NCBI GenBank assembly: GCA_001940755.1
Contig: MEHH01000014.1
Coordinates: 1 to 21,621, forward strand
Length of the DNA: 21,621 bases
Direction: 5' to 3'
DNA from: Candidatus Heimdallarchaeota archaeon AB_125
GTDB lineage: Archaea > Asgardarchaeota > Heimdallarchaeia > Heimdallarchaeales > Heimdallarchaeaceae
The notes below the pieces were generated by a model that made no database searches, had not been told where the DNA came from, and saw only the letters and a program-made list of their open reading frames with translations. Both the position numbers and the translations under genes were made by a program. Numbering within the stretch: position 1 is the first letter of the stretch; each line of letters begins with the position of its first letter. This document shows, in pieces, positions 1 to 7,819 of this stretch.

Positions 1-8
1 ATAAAAAT

Positions 9-1034
9 ATGCAAGAACTTCTAACTGGTTTCTCGAAGCTAAGGAGAAATGATATAAATTATAAGAAGAGAGCAATGAAGCTCTATAGCAAATCCTTGAA
101 GGATTTGAAATATATCAAAAGAATGCTAACTAAGAATTGGAATCCATTGAATGATCAGATGACCAAAATGGTTGAAAGCTGGTCGAAAGATGTCAGTGTT
201 GATTTATCCGGCCATTTATCAGAAGTGTCAAGGAACTCTTCTAAATGGATTGGAGATGTTTTTAAGATACAACGTCTTGAATATGGAAAATTCACTATAT
301 CTGAACAACAAAGTCTAAGAGAGATTGTTGAAACGGTTAACAAGCTAAATCCTAAGGAAATTGCAGAACTACCTAAGAATTTCATGGAAATCGCTATATC
401 TATTCTATTATACAAAAGAATTCCTGACTATGTAATTGATGATTCATACAATCAAATGATAAGTGGAGAGAAAAAAATAGCTGATTCAGTACTTAGAGCT
501 TGGGGTAAAAGTAGATCCAGAAAAGAATTTGAGAACAATCTCTACCTCAATATGAGAGTCCTTGGAAATACATTTACAAAAATGATCAATACTTATGGAA
601 GATTAACTAGTACTTTATTCATTAAGAATGATCTTGAATTATCAAGTGATATTAATGGATACTACATTGTTTTAGGCGCACTACCAAAGGAAGTTTATTC
701 CACTAAAGCAGATGTTTTCAATGTTCTAAAGTTTCCAAATGTATCTGTCATTAGCCATCCTAAAGACTGGGAAATAAGGTTGTATTTAGAACCTAACTAT
801 AATAAATATATGGACGAATATAGAGATCGTTTAATTGTTATGAGTGATATAGTAGGTTTTGTTGCTAGAATGAAATTTGATGAAAACACAGGCCCAGTTA
901 TTGAAGGAATAAAATCTGTAATATCTTACCTTATTGAAAATGGAGAGACTAATATCATTGATTTATCTGAAACGATAAAAGAAGCCTTGTTCAGATTATC
1001 AGAATATCCAACTGCAATAACTGATGAAAAATAA
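9..1034 (+). CDS. Hypothetical soluble helical protein, possibly 5'-truncated
   Basis: I do not recognise a family. The 341-residue product has no signal peptide and no convincing membrane segment. It appears mostly alpha-helical: a basic N-terminal ~45 residues (LRRNDINYKKRAMKLYSKS), a helical middle rich in Lys/Glu, and a more beta-like stretch around residues 210-265 (GYYIVLGALPKEVY, then FPNVSVISHPKDWEIRLYL). The ATG lies 9 bases into the window and the frame stays open to the window edge with no visible SD or TATA box, so the true start could lie upstream. Its stop is only 8 bp from the stop of the convergent coiled-coil gene. That neighbour is transcribed from the opposite strand, so context says little about function. 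The gene looks real from its length and codon use; its function is unknown. Confidence 0.7.
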   Translation: MQELLTGFSKLRRNDINYKKRAMKLYSKSLKDLKYIKRMLTKNWNPLNDQMTKMVESWSKDVSVDLSGHLSEVSRNSSKWIGDVFKIQRLEYGKFTISEQQSLREIVETVNKLNPKEIAELPKNFMEIAISILLYKRIPDYVIDDSYNQMISGEKKIADSVLRAWGKSRSRKEFENNLYLNMRVLGNTFTKMINTYGRLTSTLFIKNDLELSSDINGYYIVLGALPKEVYSTKADVFNVLKFPNVSVISHPKDWEIRLYLEPNYNKYMDEYRDRLIVMSDIVGFVARMKFDENTGPVIEGIKSVISYLIENGETNIIDLSETIKEALFRLSEYPTAITDEK

Positions 1035-1041
1035 TAAAAAG
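1026..1041 (-). terminator. U-rich terminator of the ABC/coiled-coil operon, inside the end of the convergent gene
   Basis: Read on the minus strand, the bases just after the coiled-coil gene's stop are two runs of five T separated by ATTA (TCTTTTTATTATTTTTC). This is the U-tract type of signal archaeal RNA polymerase uses. The tract overlaps the last codons and stop of the plus-strand gene. No comparable T-run follows the plus-strand stop. Confidence 0.5.
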
Positions 1042-1042
1042 A

Positions 1043-2659
1043 TTAAGATAGAATGCTTCTCGATTTAGCTACTATCTCATCTGAATATTTTTTAGGTAAT
1101 TTCTTTCGTTGTTCTAGAATTGTCAAACCAGCATTTAACATAGATAAATCACCAGTTCCAACAACTTCGTTATTTTCACCTTGAATCTCTGCTTGGAGAC
1201 CTTGATTTGAGGTTAACAGGTTCTCTAGAGGTTTTTTAAGAAAGGAAAGGGCTTCACTAGCAATACAATCAAACCCAATTCTACCATAAAGTCCATGAAA
1301 AGGTAAGATTCTCGGTTTTTTCATTCTTTCTGAAATCTCAATTGGTGGGATAACAATGTAGTGTAATTTTGTTCTTTCCTTGAATTGACAAACTGCAACT
1401 GGAACATTTAATGTTATAATTTGATCTGAATGAGCTGCACCTAGTAACTCAGCTGAAAGTGAATATGCTGAGAACACTATGTAATTATTCTTTATTTTTT
1501 TCATCAAATTTGCTCTATTTGCATGAAATCTTGTATTTATATCCTGAGCTAGTTGAATATCCTCTTCTCTCATTTGTACTTGTTGATTTCTTTCAAGTTC
1601 TAACTCAACATTTTGTCTTCTAATATCTTCTTTCATAGTATTCATTCTATCAGAGATATTTCGCTTATCGACATCAGCTTGATGTCGGATATCTTCATAT
1701 TCATTTTGCCTGAATTCAATTTCAGAAACAGCTGTATTCAAACCTGTTCCAAAAGCTTGAGTTTCATCTTGAACCGCTCTTATTCTTGTTAGAATAGCAT
1801 CGAATTGATCTCCAGAGCTTAGTTGATCAGTACTCGAGAGTAAACGAGAATATGTTTCTTCTAATGCAGAGATATCTTTTTTCATCTGATTCCATCTTTT
1901 ACTGTCTCTAACGGAATCAATTTGTTCTTTCCTCTCTTTCTCTGCTTCTGCATCAATCTTCCTTTTTTCTGTTATCTCCTCTTCCTCAATCTCTTTGATT
2001 CTTCCCTCACCATCTCTCTTAGTTTCATCAATCTTCCTACTATATTCTTCTTCAGTTTGACTTTTGTTTCTCTTCTTTTCTCCGATTTTTTCTCCTAGGA
2101 ATTTCTCTATTTCATCAAAGAGCAAATTAAGTTCTGTTTCAAGCTCATGATCTGTAATTGCGAATTTACTAATTATAATGATATCTCTCTTCACATCTTC
2201 CTTGTTAACTAAAGGAGTCAGCTTCTTGAATTTTGAATCTCTTGAAGAATTGTGGTGAATAATCATTTTAGCCATTCCATCAACAGATTTCTTCACCAAA
2301 GCTCCACTCATTTCTACTACATGAACACTCTTTGAGATTAAAGCTGATTCGATCGCTTTGTATAATGCTTCTAACGAAGAATAATCTTCATTTAGAACGG
2401 GTTTGATATCAGAAACTGTAGGTACTTTGCTTATTGATAATTTGCTTTTATCAGTTTGAAGAGCATTTACAACAATATAATTTCCTTCATTTACTTTCAA
2501 AGCATAAAATGGCACATAACACTTGTAGATTGCTTCAAGAGTTTCTTTACGCTTAATACTATCCAATGCATATCCAACAAGAGAAGAATATTCTACTTTG
2601 TCAGCTTCATCTCCAGAAAATTCTGAAGAAATCAAATCCATGAAAATCTCATTTACCAA
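1043..2659 (-). CDS. Cytosolic coiled-coil protein co-encoded with an FtsX/LolD-type ABC transporter
   Basis: The 538-residue protein has no signal peptide and no membrane segment, so it should be cytosolic. It has three parts: an N-terminal globular alpha/beta domain (~1-165), a long highly charged coiled coil in two stretches (~170-265 and ~300-390, Glu/Lys/Arg-rich, with a looser Gly/Ser-containing break at ~275-305), and a C-terminal globular domain (~391-538). Both globular ends contain a similar short strand pattern (VPFYALKV...YIVV near 49-64; VPVAVCQF...YIVIPP near 419-439), hinting at duplication. The start is TTG with a perfect AGGAGG seven bases upstream; the SD overlaps the stop of the ATPase gene, so translation is probably coupled. 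As the third gene of the permease-ATPase-coiled-coil operon it is likely a cytosolic partner or regulator of the transporter. It is not SMC/Rad50: there are no Walker motifs. The precise function is unknown. Confidence 0.8.
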   Translation of the reverse strand: MVNEIFMDLISSEFSGDEADKVEYSSLVGYALDSIKRKETLEAIYKCYVPFYALKVNEGNYIVVNALQTDKSKLSISKVPTVSDIKPVLNEDYSSLEALYKAIESALISKSVHVVEMSGALVKKSVDGMAKMIIHHNSSRDSKFKKLTPLVNKEDVKRDIIIISKFAITDHELETELNLLFDEIEKFLGEKIGEKKRNKSQTEEEYSRKIDETKRDGEGRIKEIEEEEITEKRKIDAEAEKERKEQIDSVRDSKRWNQMKKDISALEETYSRLLSSTDQLSSGDQFDAILTRIRAVQDETQAFGTGLNTAVSEIEFRQNEYEDIRHQADVDKRNISDRMNTMKEDIRRQNVELELERNQQVQMREEDIQLAQDINTRFHANRANLMKKIKNNYIVFSAYSLSAELLGAAHSDQIITLNVPVAVCQFKERTKLHYIVIPPIEISERMKKPRILPFHGLYGRIGFDCIASEALSFLKKPLENLLTSNQGLQAEIQGENNEVVGTGDLSMLNAGLTILEQRKKLPKKYSDEIVAKSRSILS

Positions 2660-2666
2660 TTTCTTT

Positions 2667-2672
2667 CCTCCT
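2667..2672 (-). promoter_or_regulatory. Shine-Dalgarno AGGAGG that fixes a TTG start
   Basis: A full-strength AGGAGG on the minus strand lies seven bases before TTG at 2659. It partly overlaps the TAG stop of the upstream ATPase gene. The next in-frame ATG, six codons downstream, has no SD, so the TTG is the better start. Confidence 0.75.
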
Positions 2673-3429
2673 AATATGTTATTTCTCCATCGTGAATTTT
2701 AACCATTCTATCTGAAAACTTTCTTAATTCACTGTTATGTGTTGCAATAATTACTGCAGCTCCTTCTCTAGATATTAACTTCATTTGTCTCATTATCTGA
2801 CCTCCAGTTTCACTATCAAGGTTACCTGTTGGTTCATCAGCAAAAACAATTCGAGGTTCTTTTATCAAAGCTCTACAAATTGCAACTCTTTGCTGTTCTC
2901 CTCCACTTAACTGGTCAGGATAAGAATACTCTTTATCCATTAAACCTACTTTTCTAAGCAATCTCTTAGCTTTTTCTCTTACCTCAGGACCAGGAATTCT
3001 AGAAGGGTATAAACTTGATTCAACATTTTCTATAGCTTTCAAAGTTGGTATTAATTCCCAAGCTTGAAAAACAAAGCCAACATTATGACGACGATATTGT
3101 GTAAGCTGTTTTTGATCCCAAGCTGTTAAATCAACCATATTTGATGGTGACCTTCTAGAAGACTCTCCATCAGAAGTCTTTTCTGCCATATATTTGAATC
3201 CTTCACCAGCTCTTGCTGTGTTAAAAAATATCTTCCCACTTGTTGGTTTATCTAGACCAGAAAGACAATTGAGCAAGGTTGTTTTGCCACTTCCACTTGG
3301 TCCAACAACCATTAGTATTTCACCTTGATTAATTTCAAGGCTTACTTTATCTAAAGCCCTAACTACTTCAGATCTTCCCTGTTTGTAGATTTTGGTTACT
3401 TTATCCAATTTTAATATTGCGTCTGTCAT
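2671..3429 (-). CDS. ABC transporter ATP-binding protein, LolD/MacB/FtsE type
   Basis: This ATPase drives the FtsX-like permease encoded immediately upstream. All nucleotide-binding elements are present in order: Walker A GPSGSGKTT (43-51), Q-loop glutamine in VFQAWELIPT (122), signature LSGGEQQ (174-180), Walker B IVFADEP (194-200) with D-loop GNLD, and the H-loop histidine in IIATHN (231). The AWELIPTLKAIENV segment after the Q-loop and DEPTGNLD are typical of the LolD/MacB/FtsE subfamily. At 252 residues it is about 25-30 longer than usual; the excess is a polar insertion around residues 71-98, between the Walker A domain and the Q-loop. The start is ATG preceded by AGGTGA, which includes the permease stop codon, so the two genes are translationally coupled. 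Substrate cannot be read from the sequence. Confidence 0.95.
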   Translation of the reverse strand: MTDAILKLDKVTKIYKQGRSEVVRALDKVSLEINQGEILMVVGPSGSGKTTLLNCLSGLDKPTSGKIFFNTARAGEGFKYMAEKTSDGESSRRSPSNMVDLTAWDQKQLTQYRRHNVGFVFQAWELIPTLKAIENVESSLYPSRIPGPEVREKAKRLLRKVGLMDKEYSYPDQLSGGEQQRVAICRALIKEPRIVFADEPTGNLDSETGGQIMRQMKLISREGAAVIIATHNSELRKFSDRMVKIHDGEITY

Positions 3430-3433
3430 CTTT

Positions 3434-3439
3434 TCACCT
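3434..3439 (-). promoter_or_regulatory. Shine-Dalgarno AGGTGA overlapping the permease stop
   Basis: AGGTGA on the minus strand ends four bases before the ATPase ATG, and its TGA is itself the permease stop codon. This arrangement supports translational coupling and equal dosage of permease and ATPase. Confidence 0.7.
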
Positions 3440-4630
3440 AGCCTTGAATAATATTACTGGGGATACTCTTACAAAAGATAAACTGGATAATAATAAACCG
3501 GGTATTGTAAGTAAAACTACAATACTGAATGAAACTAGAAGTGTTTGCCAAGCTAAGAGTTGATTTGTAAAAGTCATTCCTCTAGCTGCGTAATAAATTA
3601 TTATTGATAGTATGCCAATTATATACCCAACTAAACTAATCGTGAAGCTTTCTCCTAAGAGATTGATACGTATCTCACCCTTTTCATAGCCCATTGCTCG
3701 AAGAACTGCAACTTCTCTTCTTCGAAACCATACAATCAGGAAATTGTATAAGATTGTCAGTAGAACTCCACCAACTACACCGAAAATGAAGTATAGCATT
3801 CTTGTAGCTCTGTCTTTTCTTGCAACATCAGGTCCAGCGGTTATAGGATCAGCCCAGTCCCCGTATGTTGGATTCTTAACAAGAAGGTATAATGGTTCTC
3901 CAGGAGTATCAAGGGCAATCATATTATTGTAAATTTCTTTGTCAAATGGACTGTATAATTTTCCAAAAACTAGTAGAGCTAAACTTTGACAATATTTTGT
4001 TACTCCATTACCAAAATCAGAGTAGAGCAAATCAAAGTCTGGATTAGTTACAAAAATTTTCAGTTTATCTTGTGCAAAAATAAGATCATCAATCTCTCCT
4101 ACAACATCTAATTCAAGTTTTGTAGAATTTTCAAAAACCAATAAATCTCCTTTCTGAAGAGTAGAGCTAACATTCCCAATAATGGTACCTACATCCGCTC
4201 TTATTGTTGCATTTTTCGATACAATTACTTCTCCTTGCTTATCTGCATATTTCCCGTTTATGAGAAAAGACGGTTTCGCATCACCAAACATCCACTTTGA
4301 TGCAGGGTCAACACCATACACTCTGATATAATCACCAAGGTCAAAATATCTGAAAAGAGCAACTTTTTCCACTTGTGTTAATGCTTCAATTTCAGTTTTG
4401 AGATTGAGTCCTTGTGCTTCTGTAACTGTCCCTTCATCTGTAGCTTTCACATAGAAACCTTTCTGATTTAGTAATTGTTCTGTTGAATATTGGTTAAAGG
4501 CACCAACAAAGAGAGTTATGAAAGCAGAAAGAAATGCAAAAATTATAACAAAAGTTATCCATCTGCGTTTAGCACGGAATGCGAAACGAACAGAATTTTT
4601 AATTAATCGCCATAAAGCCAAAATGTTCAC
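3434..4630 (-). CDS. FtsX/MacB-like ABC permease with a large extracytoplasmic domain
   Basis: The 398-residue protein has classic MacB/LolCE/FtsX topology. A positively charged N-terminus (FRAKRRW) precedes TM1 (~23-45). An extracytoplasmic domain of ~230 residues follows, then three C-terminal TMs (~277-301, ~329-350, ~360-383). RRREVAVLRAMGYEKGEI (303-320) is the family's cytoplasmic coupling segment that contacts the ATPase. Such proteins usually do not pump across the membrane but transmit ATP-driven conformational change to the outside, or extract lipoproteins and peptides. The start is GTG; a TATA box (4668-4677) lies ~43 nt upstream and no separate SD is visible. A single permease gene implies a homodimer with two copies of the downstream ATPase. 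Specificity is unknown. Confidence 0.92.
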   Translation of the reverse strand: MNILALWRLIKNSVRFAFRAKRRWITFVIIFAFLSAFITLFVGAFNQYSTEQLLNQKGFYVKATDEGTVTEAQGLNLKTEIEALTQVEKVALFRYFDLGDYIRVYGVDPASKWMFGDAKPSFLINGKYADKQGEVIVSKNATIRADVGTIIGNVSSTLQKGDLLVFENSTKLELDVVGEIDDLIFAQDKLKIFVTNPDFDLLYSDFGNGVTKYCQSLALLVFGKLYSPFDKEIYNNMIALDTPGEPLYLLVKNPTYGDWADPITAGPDVARKDRATRMLYFIFGVVGGVLLTILYNFLIVWFRRREVAVLRAMGYEKGEIRINLLGESFTISLVGYIIGILSIIIYYAARGMTFTNQLLAWQTLLVSFSIVVLLTIPGLLLSSLSFVRVSPVILFKAR

Positions 4631-4667
4631 CTTATTCGAGTATCCAGTTCTACTTTGCTAGTACTCA

Positions 4668-4677
4668 CTTTTAAATA
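4668..4677 (-). promoter_or_regulatory. TATA box for the ABC permease operon
   Basis: TATTTAAAAG on the minus strand is centred ~43 nt before the GTG start, predicting initiation about 16 nt upstream of it. It lies in the 59-bp gap after the YggS-family gene, so the ABC operon can be transcribed independently as well as by read-through. Confidence 0.5.
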
Positions 4678-4689
4678 CTGCTAAACTAT

Positions 4690-5421
4690 TCAAACTAAAT
4701 ATTTCTGTCTAGGTCCAAATATGGCTGTTCCTACCCTTATCATATTGGAACCTTTTTCAATTGCAAGTTCATAGTTACTCGACATTCCCATTGAGAGAAC
4801 TGGAAAATCACTAGTAATTTTTGGTTGAATTTCTTCTCTAAATATTGAATTGGTTTTCTCAAAAAATTTTGTAAGTGAAGATAGCTCTTTTGCATATTCA
4901 AATGGAGCTATTGTCATAATTCCTTGAACTTCAATACTGGAATAGTTTTCTACAATTTCAAGAAATTTGATTGTTTCCTGATGATTTAATCCTTTTTTCT
5001 TGATAACAGAACTGAAATCTACTTGAAGGAGTATAGGATAGATGATGTCTAACTTCTGAGAATAATTGTTTATCATAGAGAGTATTTTCTCTCGTCGCAC
5101 ACTCTGAATCAAATCACATCTTTCAACTGAAAATTTCACCTTATTTGATTGCATATAGCTGATTATATGAACTTCGGCTGATGAAGAATATTTTCTTATA
5201 CTTGGTAGTTTTTTCTTTAATCCAGTTCCTGTAATTTCGCCTATTATGCTTAAACCTGCATCCAGAGCTGGTTTAATTCTTTCTAAAGGTATTCTCTTAG
5301 TAACACCTACAAGCTTGATATCTGATTCCTCTCTTCCTGAAATTCTAGAACTTCTATCAATTTTCTCTAGAACTTGAGAATAGTTAGACTCAACATCTAC
5401 AAAACTAATAGATTCAGACAT
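4690..5421 (-). CDS. YggS/PLPBP-family pyridoxal phosphate homeostasis protein
   Basis: This is a single-domain, TIM-barrel PLP-binding protein of the YggS/PROSC/PLPBP family, which buffers PLP and affects amino-acid and vitamin B6 balance without a known catalytic reaction. Visible landmarks, numbered from the ATG: the PLP lysine in LVGVTKR (~42), a QSNKVK segment matching the usual LQSNK (~91-96), and the C-terminal phosphate-binding signature LSMGMSSNYELAI...RVGTAIFGPR (~209-238). At 243 residues it has normal length. The usual FGEN motif is altered: IIGEITGTG stands where FGENYVQE is expected. TTG directly precedes the ATG; I chose the ATG. Neither has an SD, but a TATA-like ACATATATC overlaps the stop of the upstream SDR gene. 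It may be co-transcribed with that gene. Confidence 0.88.
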   Translation of the reverse strand: MSESISFVDVESNYSQVLEKIDRSSRISGREESDIKLVGVTKRIPLERIKPALDAGLSIIGEITGTGLKKKLPSIRKYSSSAEVHIISYMQSNKVKFSVERCDLIQSVRREKILSMINNYSQKLDIIYPILLQVDFSSVIKKKGLNHQETIKFLEIVENYSSIEVQGIMTIAPFEYAKELSSLTKFFEKTNSIFREEIQPKITSDFPVLSMGMSSNYELAIEKGSNMIRVGTAIFGPRQKYLV

Positions 5422-5471
5422 CAAGAGGTTTAGAAACTATACAAAGAAAAGCATTACGATTGATATATGTT

Positions 5472-6307
5472 TCAATCTTCTTCTGCAAGTTTTTCGAATA
5501 TACCCAAATTAATAGCTGTCTTATCAAAAAGAACTCTTCCTTCCATTCCTCCGCTTAACAATATTGTTTCTCCGTTTAAATGACCAGAAACTTTGTTAGA
5601 TAGAAGAAATAAAACCATGCTTGCTACATCTGAAGCTTTAGCTATTTTTTGCATTGGAATTGTCTGAAGGATCTTCTTAATGTGTTCTTTATCTTCCAAT
5701 GATTTCATTGCCATTTCAGTTAGAACCCATCCCGGACCAATTGAATTTACTCTTCCTAATTCTGCATAGTTAATTATCTCATTCTTCCAGGTTTTTGTTA
5801 GTCCATACATTAATGCAGCTTTTGTAGCTGAATAATCTGCATGTCCTGCTTCACCAAAGTAACCTGCTGTTGAACCAATTAGAACAACTGAAGCGAATTT
5901 TCCAGGATATTTAATCAGATTTCTAAAATATGATCTTACACAGAGAAAAACTCCGGTTAAATTAACATTCAAGATATTATTCCATTGATCTAAACTTAAT
6001 TCAGAAGTAAGAGTAGAATCTGAGTTCCAGATACCCGAATTTGCAACTAAGCCATCAATTCTACCAAATTGTTCATTAGCTAAAAGAAATAGATTATCTA
6101 TATCTTCTTCTTTTCTTAAATCAGCTTGTGCTAAAAATATATGTTTTGAATCATATTTCTGCTGAATCTCATCAGCTTTTAAAACATTGGAATGGTAATG
6201 TATTGTTATTCTTGCTTTTTCTTCTATCAATTGATCTACTATAGCGCTTCCTATACCTCCTGTTCCACCTGTTACTAAAATATGCTTACCTTCAAGATTC
6301 AAGTCCA
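5472..6307 (-). CDS. Short-chain dehydrogenase/reductase (SDR), FabG-like
   Basis: This is a classical SDR, an NAD(P)-dependent oxidoreductase with a Rossmann fold. Numbered from the ATG at 6307, it shows the glycine-rich TGGTGGIG (13-20), the structural VANSG in place of NNAG (~88-92), catalytic Ser in LIGSTAG (~146) and the YSATK pair Tyr159/Lys163. RVNSIGPGWVLTEM follows, and LSGG near the C-terminus is typical of FabG-like members. Substrate is not predictable: fatty-acid, sugar and alcohol SDRs all share these motifs. An upstream ATG at 6332 would add MIDTFLLS, but a TATA-like AACTTAAAAT sits exactly over it, ~29 nt before the ATG at 6307, and MDLNLEGKHILVTGG resembles normal family N-termini. 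I therefore prefer 6307. It heads the minus-strand block and diverges from tldD. Confidence 0.92.
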
Positions 6308-6330
6308 TACTTAATAGAAAAGTGTCAATC

Positions 6331-6340
6331 ATTTTAAGTT
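6331..6340 (-). promoter_or_regulatory. TATA box for the SDR gene
   Basis: AACTTAAAAT on the minus strand is centred ~29 nt before the ATG at 6307, predicting a leaderless or near-leaderless mRNA. It is one half of the divergent promoter region shared with tldD. Confidence 0.5.
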
Positions 6341-6374
6341 TATTTCATGCTAAGTACTCGACTTCATTTGAATA

Positions 6375-6383
6375 TATTTATAA
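6375..6383 (+). promoter_or_regulatory. TATA box for the tldD-tldE operon
   Basis: TATTTATAA is centred ~34 nt before the ATG at 6413, predicting initiation within about 10 nt of that codon. This argues against the upstream in-frame ATG at 6347. Confidence 0.5.
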
Positions 6384-6412
6384 TCACTTTATGGTTTATC
6401 AAATTGATTAAA

Positions 6413-7810
6413 ATGTCTCAAGATATTGTTGATAAAGCATTAAAGAAGCTTCATGATTTACATATTCCTTATGGAGACATAAGAGCAGAAAATTCACTTA
6501 TGACACAAATTCGAACAGTGAATGGTAAGGTAGAAGCTAGTACCACTGGAATAGAATCCGGTATAGGTATTAGAATATTAAATGATGGAGCATGGGGTTT
6601 TGCATATGGTCCTTTAGAGAGATATGAAGACGTAATTGACATGGCTCTAAAAGCAAATAAGCTTAACCTAAAACAAAAGAAAAGAGATATCTCTTTAGCC
6701 GAAGTTAAACCAGTAGAAGATAGTTTTATTGGAGAACAAAAGAGAAAACTAGATGATACTGGTTTTGATGAGAAAATTAAATTTACTTTTGAAACAGACA
6801 AAGCGCAAGAAGATGATAGAATAAAATCAAGAACATCCTCTTTTCGTGAAGTCTTAAGAAAAATGATTTTAGCTACTACAGAAGGAACAAGAATTGTTTA
6901 TGAAGTTCCTTATGTAATGCTGTTTGCTGTATCTGTTGCAAGAGAAGGAACAGAAACAATAGAGGGAAGATGTAGAATTGGACACTTAGGAGGAGTGGAG
7001 TTACTAGATATAAGAAGTCCTCAACAAGTAGGAGAAAAATCAAAAGAAAGAGCTCTAGAAGGATTGAAATCACCAAAGGTAAAAAGTGGTAGATATCCTG
7101 TTGTTTTAGATGGTACGATAAATCATCTCTTCTCTCATGAAGCTGCAGGTCATTCAGCAGAAGGAGATTTTGTTCAAACTGCAGGAGTTCTTAGAGGAAA
7201 ACTAGGTAAAAGAGTAGGGGCTTCTTGCGTCAATTTAATTGATGATGGCTCGTTGAAAGAAACTGAAGGAATCAATTCGTTTGGATACATCAAATATGAT
7301 GATGAGGGTGTTCCTGGAAAGAAGAATTATATCATGAAAGATGGAATTTTGAAAACATATTTGACTGACAGAAGCTCAGCAAAACACTTTGATCTTAAAC
7401 CTACTGGTAATTCAAGAGCTGAAGCATATACTGTTCCACAAATCGTTAGGATGACTAATACATATATCTCTCCAGCAAATGACTCTATGAAGCATGAAGA
7501 ACTAATCGAACAAACAAAAAATGGTTTTCTTCTTATGCAAGGTGGTGGAGGTCAAGTCGATCCAATTAAGGGAACTTTTAATTTTGGTGTGGCTGAATTG
7601 TATGAGATTAAGAACGGAGAAATAGGGGAGAGATATAGACCCACAACTTTAGCTGGAAATACTCTAGAAACATTACTTAAGATTGTAGGTGTATCTCCTG
7701 AAATGGGAGATCCCCTTGATAGTATAGGTTTCTGTGGAAAAGATGGTCAATCGGCTCCTGTTGGAATAACAGCTGGTTGGTTAGCTGTAAAGAATATTGT
7801 AGTAGGTTAG
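6413..7810 (+). CDS. tldD: TldD-family zinc metallopeptidase, catalytic subunit
   Basis: TldD pairs with TldE to form a heterodimeric peptidase that encloses unfolded or small peptides; characterised bacterial examples mature microcin B17 and degrade the CcdA antitoxin. The zinc-site HExxxH is intact in SHEAAGHSAEGD (His242, His246 in this numbering). The third expected ligand, a C-terminal cysteine, is present in GFCGKDGQSAPVG (~441). PTGNSRAEA and MQGGGGQVDP are further family landmarks. The 465-residue length is normal. The open frame extends to an ATG at 6347, but those extra 22 residues are hydrophobic and not family-like, and the TATA box at 6375-6383 would lie inside them. MSQDIVDKAL is thus the likely N-terminus. 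tldE follows directly. Confidence 0.95.
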   Translation: MSQDIVDKALKKLHDLHIPYGDIRAENSLMTQIRTVNGKVEASTTGIESGIGIRILNDGAWGFAYGPLERYEDVIDMALKANKLNLKQKKRDISLAEVKPVEDSFIGEQKRKLDDTGFDEKIKFTFETDKAQEDDRIKSRTSSFREVLRKMILATTEGTRIVYEVPYVMLFAVSVAREGTETIEGRCRIGHLGGVELLDIRSPQQVGEKSKERALEGLKSPKVKSGRYPVVLDGTINHLFSHEAAGHSAEGDFVQTAGVLRGKLGKRVGASCVNLIDDGSLKETEGINSFGYIKYDDEGVPGKKNYIMKDGILKTYLTDRSSAKHFDLKPTGNSRAEAYTVPQIVRMTNTYISPANDSMKHEELIEQTKNGFLLMQGGGGQVDPIKGTFNFGVAELYEIKNGEIGERYRPTTLAGNTLETLLKIVGVSPEMGDPLDSIGFCGKDGQSAPVGITAGWLAVKNIVVG

Positions 7811-7814
7811 GTGA
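7809..7814 (+). promoter_or_regulatory. Shine-Dalgarno AGGTGA for tldE
   Basis: AGGTGA overlaps the tldD stop and ends five bases before ATG 7820. This favours ATG 7820 over the in-frame GTG at 7811, which lies inside the SD itself. Confidence 0.65.
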
Positions 7815-7819
7815 AAAAA

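Noticed and set aside
90..106. Perfect 17-bp palindrome AAATCCTT-G-AAGGATTT
   Set aside because: It sits inside coding sequence (Lys-Ser-Leu-Lys-Asp-Leu-Lys), away from any promoter. A chance symmetry of lysine/leucine codons in A/T-rich DNA is the simpler explanation.
1043..2659. Coiled-coil protein as an SMC/Rad50-type ATPase
   Set aside because: Neither globular end contains a Walker A, Walker B or ABC signature motif.
6308..6332. Upstream ATG of the SDR gene adding eight residues
   Set aside because: The TATA-like box at 6331-6340 overlaps this ATG, and family N-termini match the start at 6307. It remains possible if a further promoter exists upstream.
6347..6412. In-frame ATG extending tldD upstream by 22 residues
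   Set aside because: The extension is hydrophobic and not family-like, and the TATA box for the gene (6375-6383) lies inside it. The start at 6413 fits both the family and the promoter.
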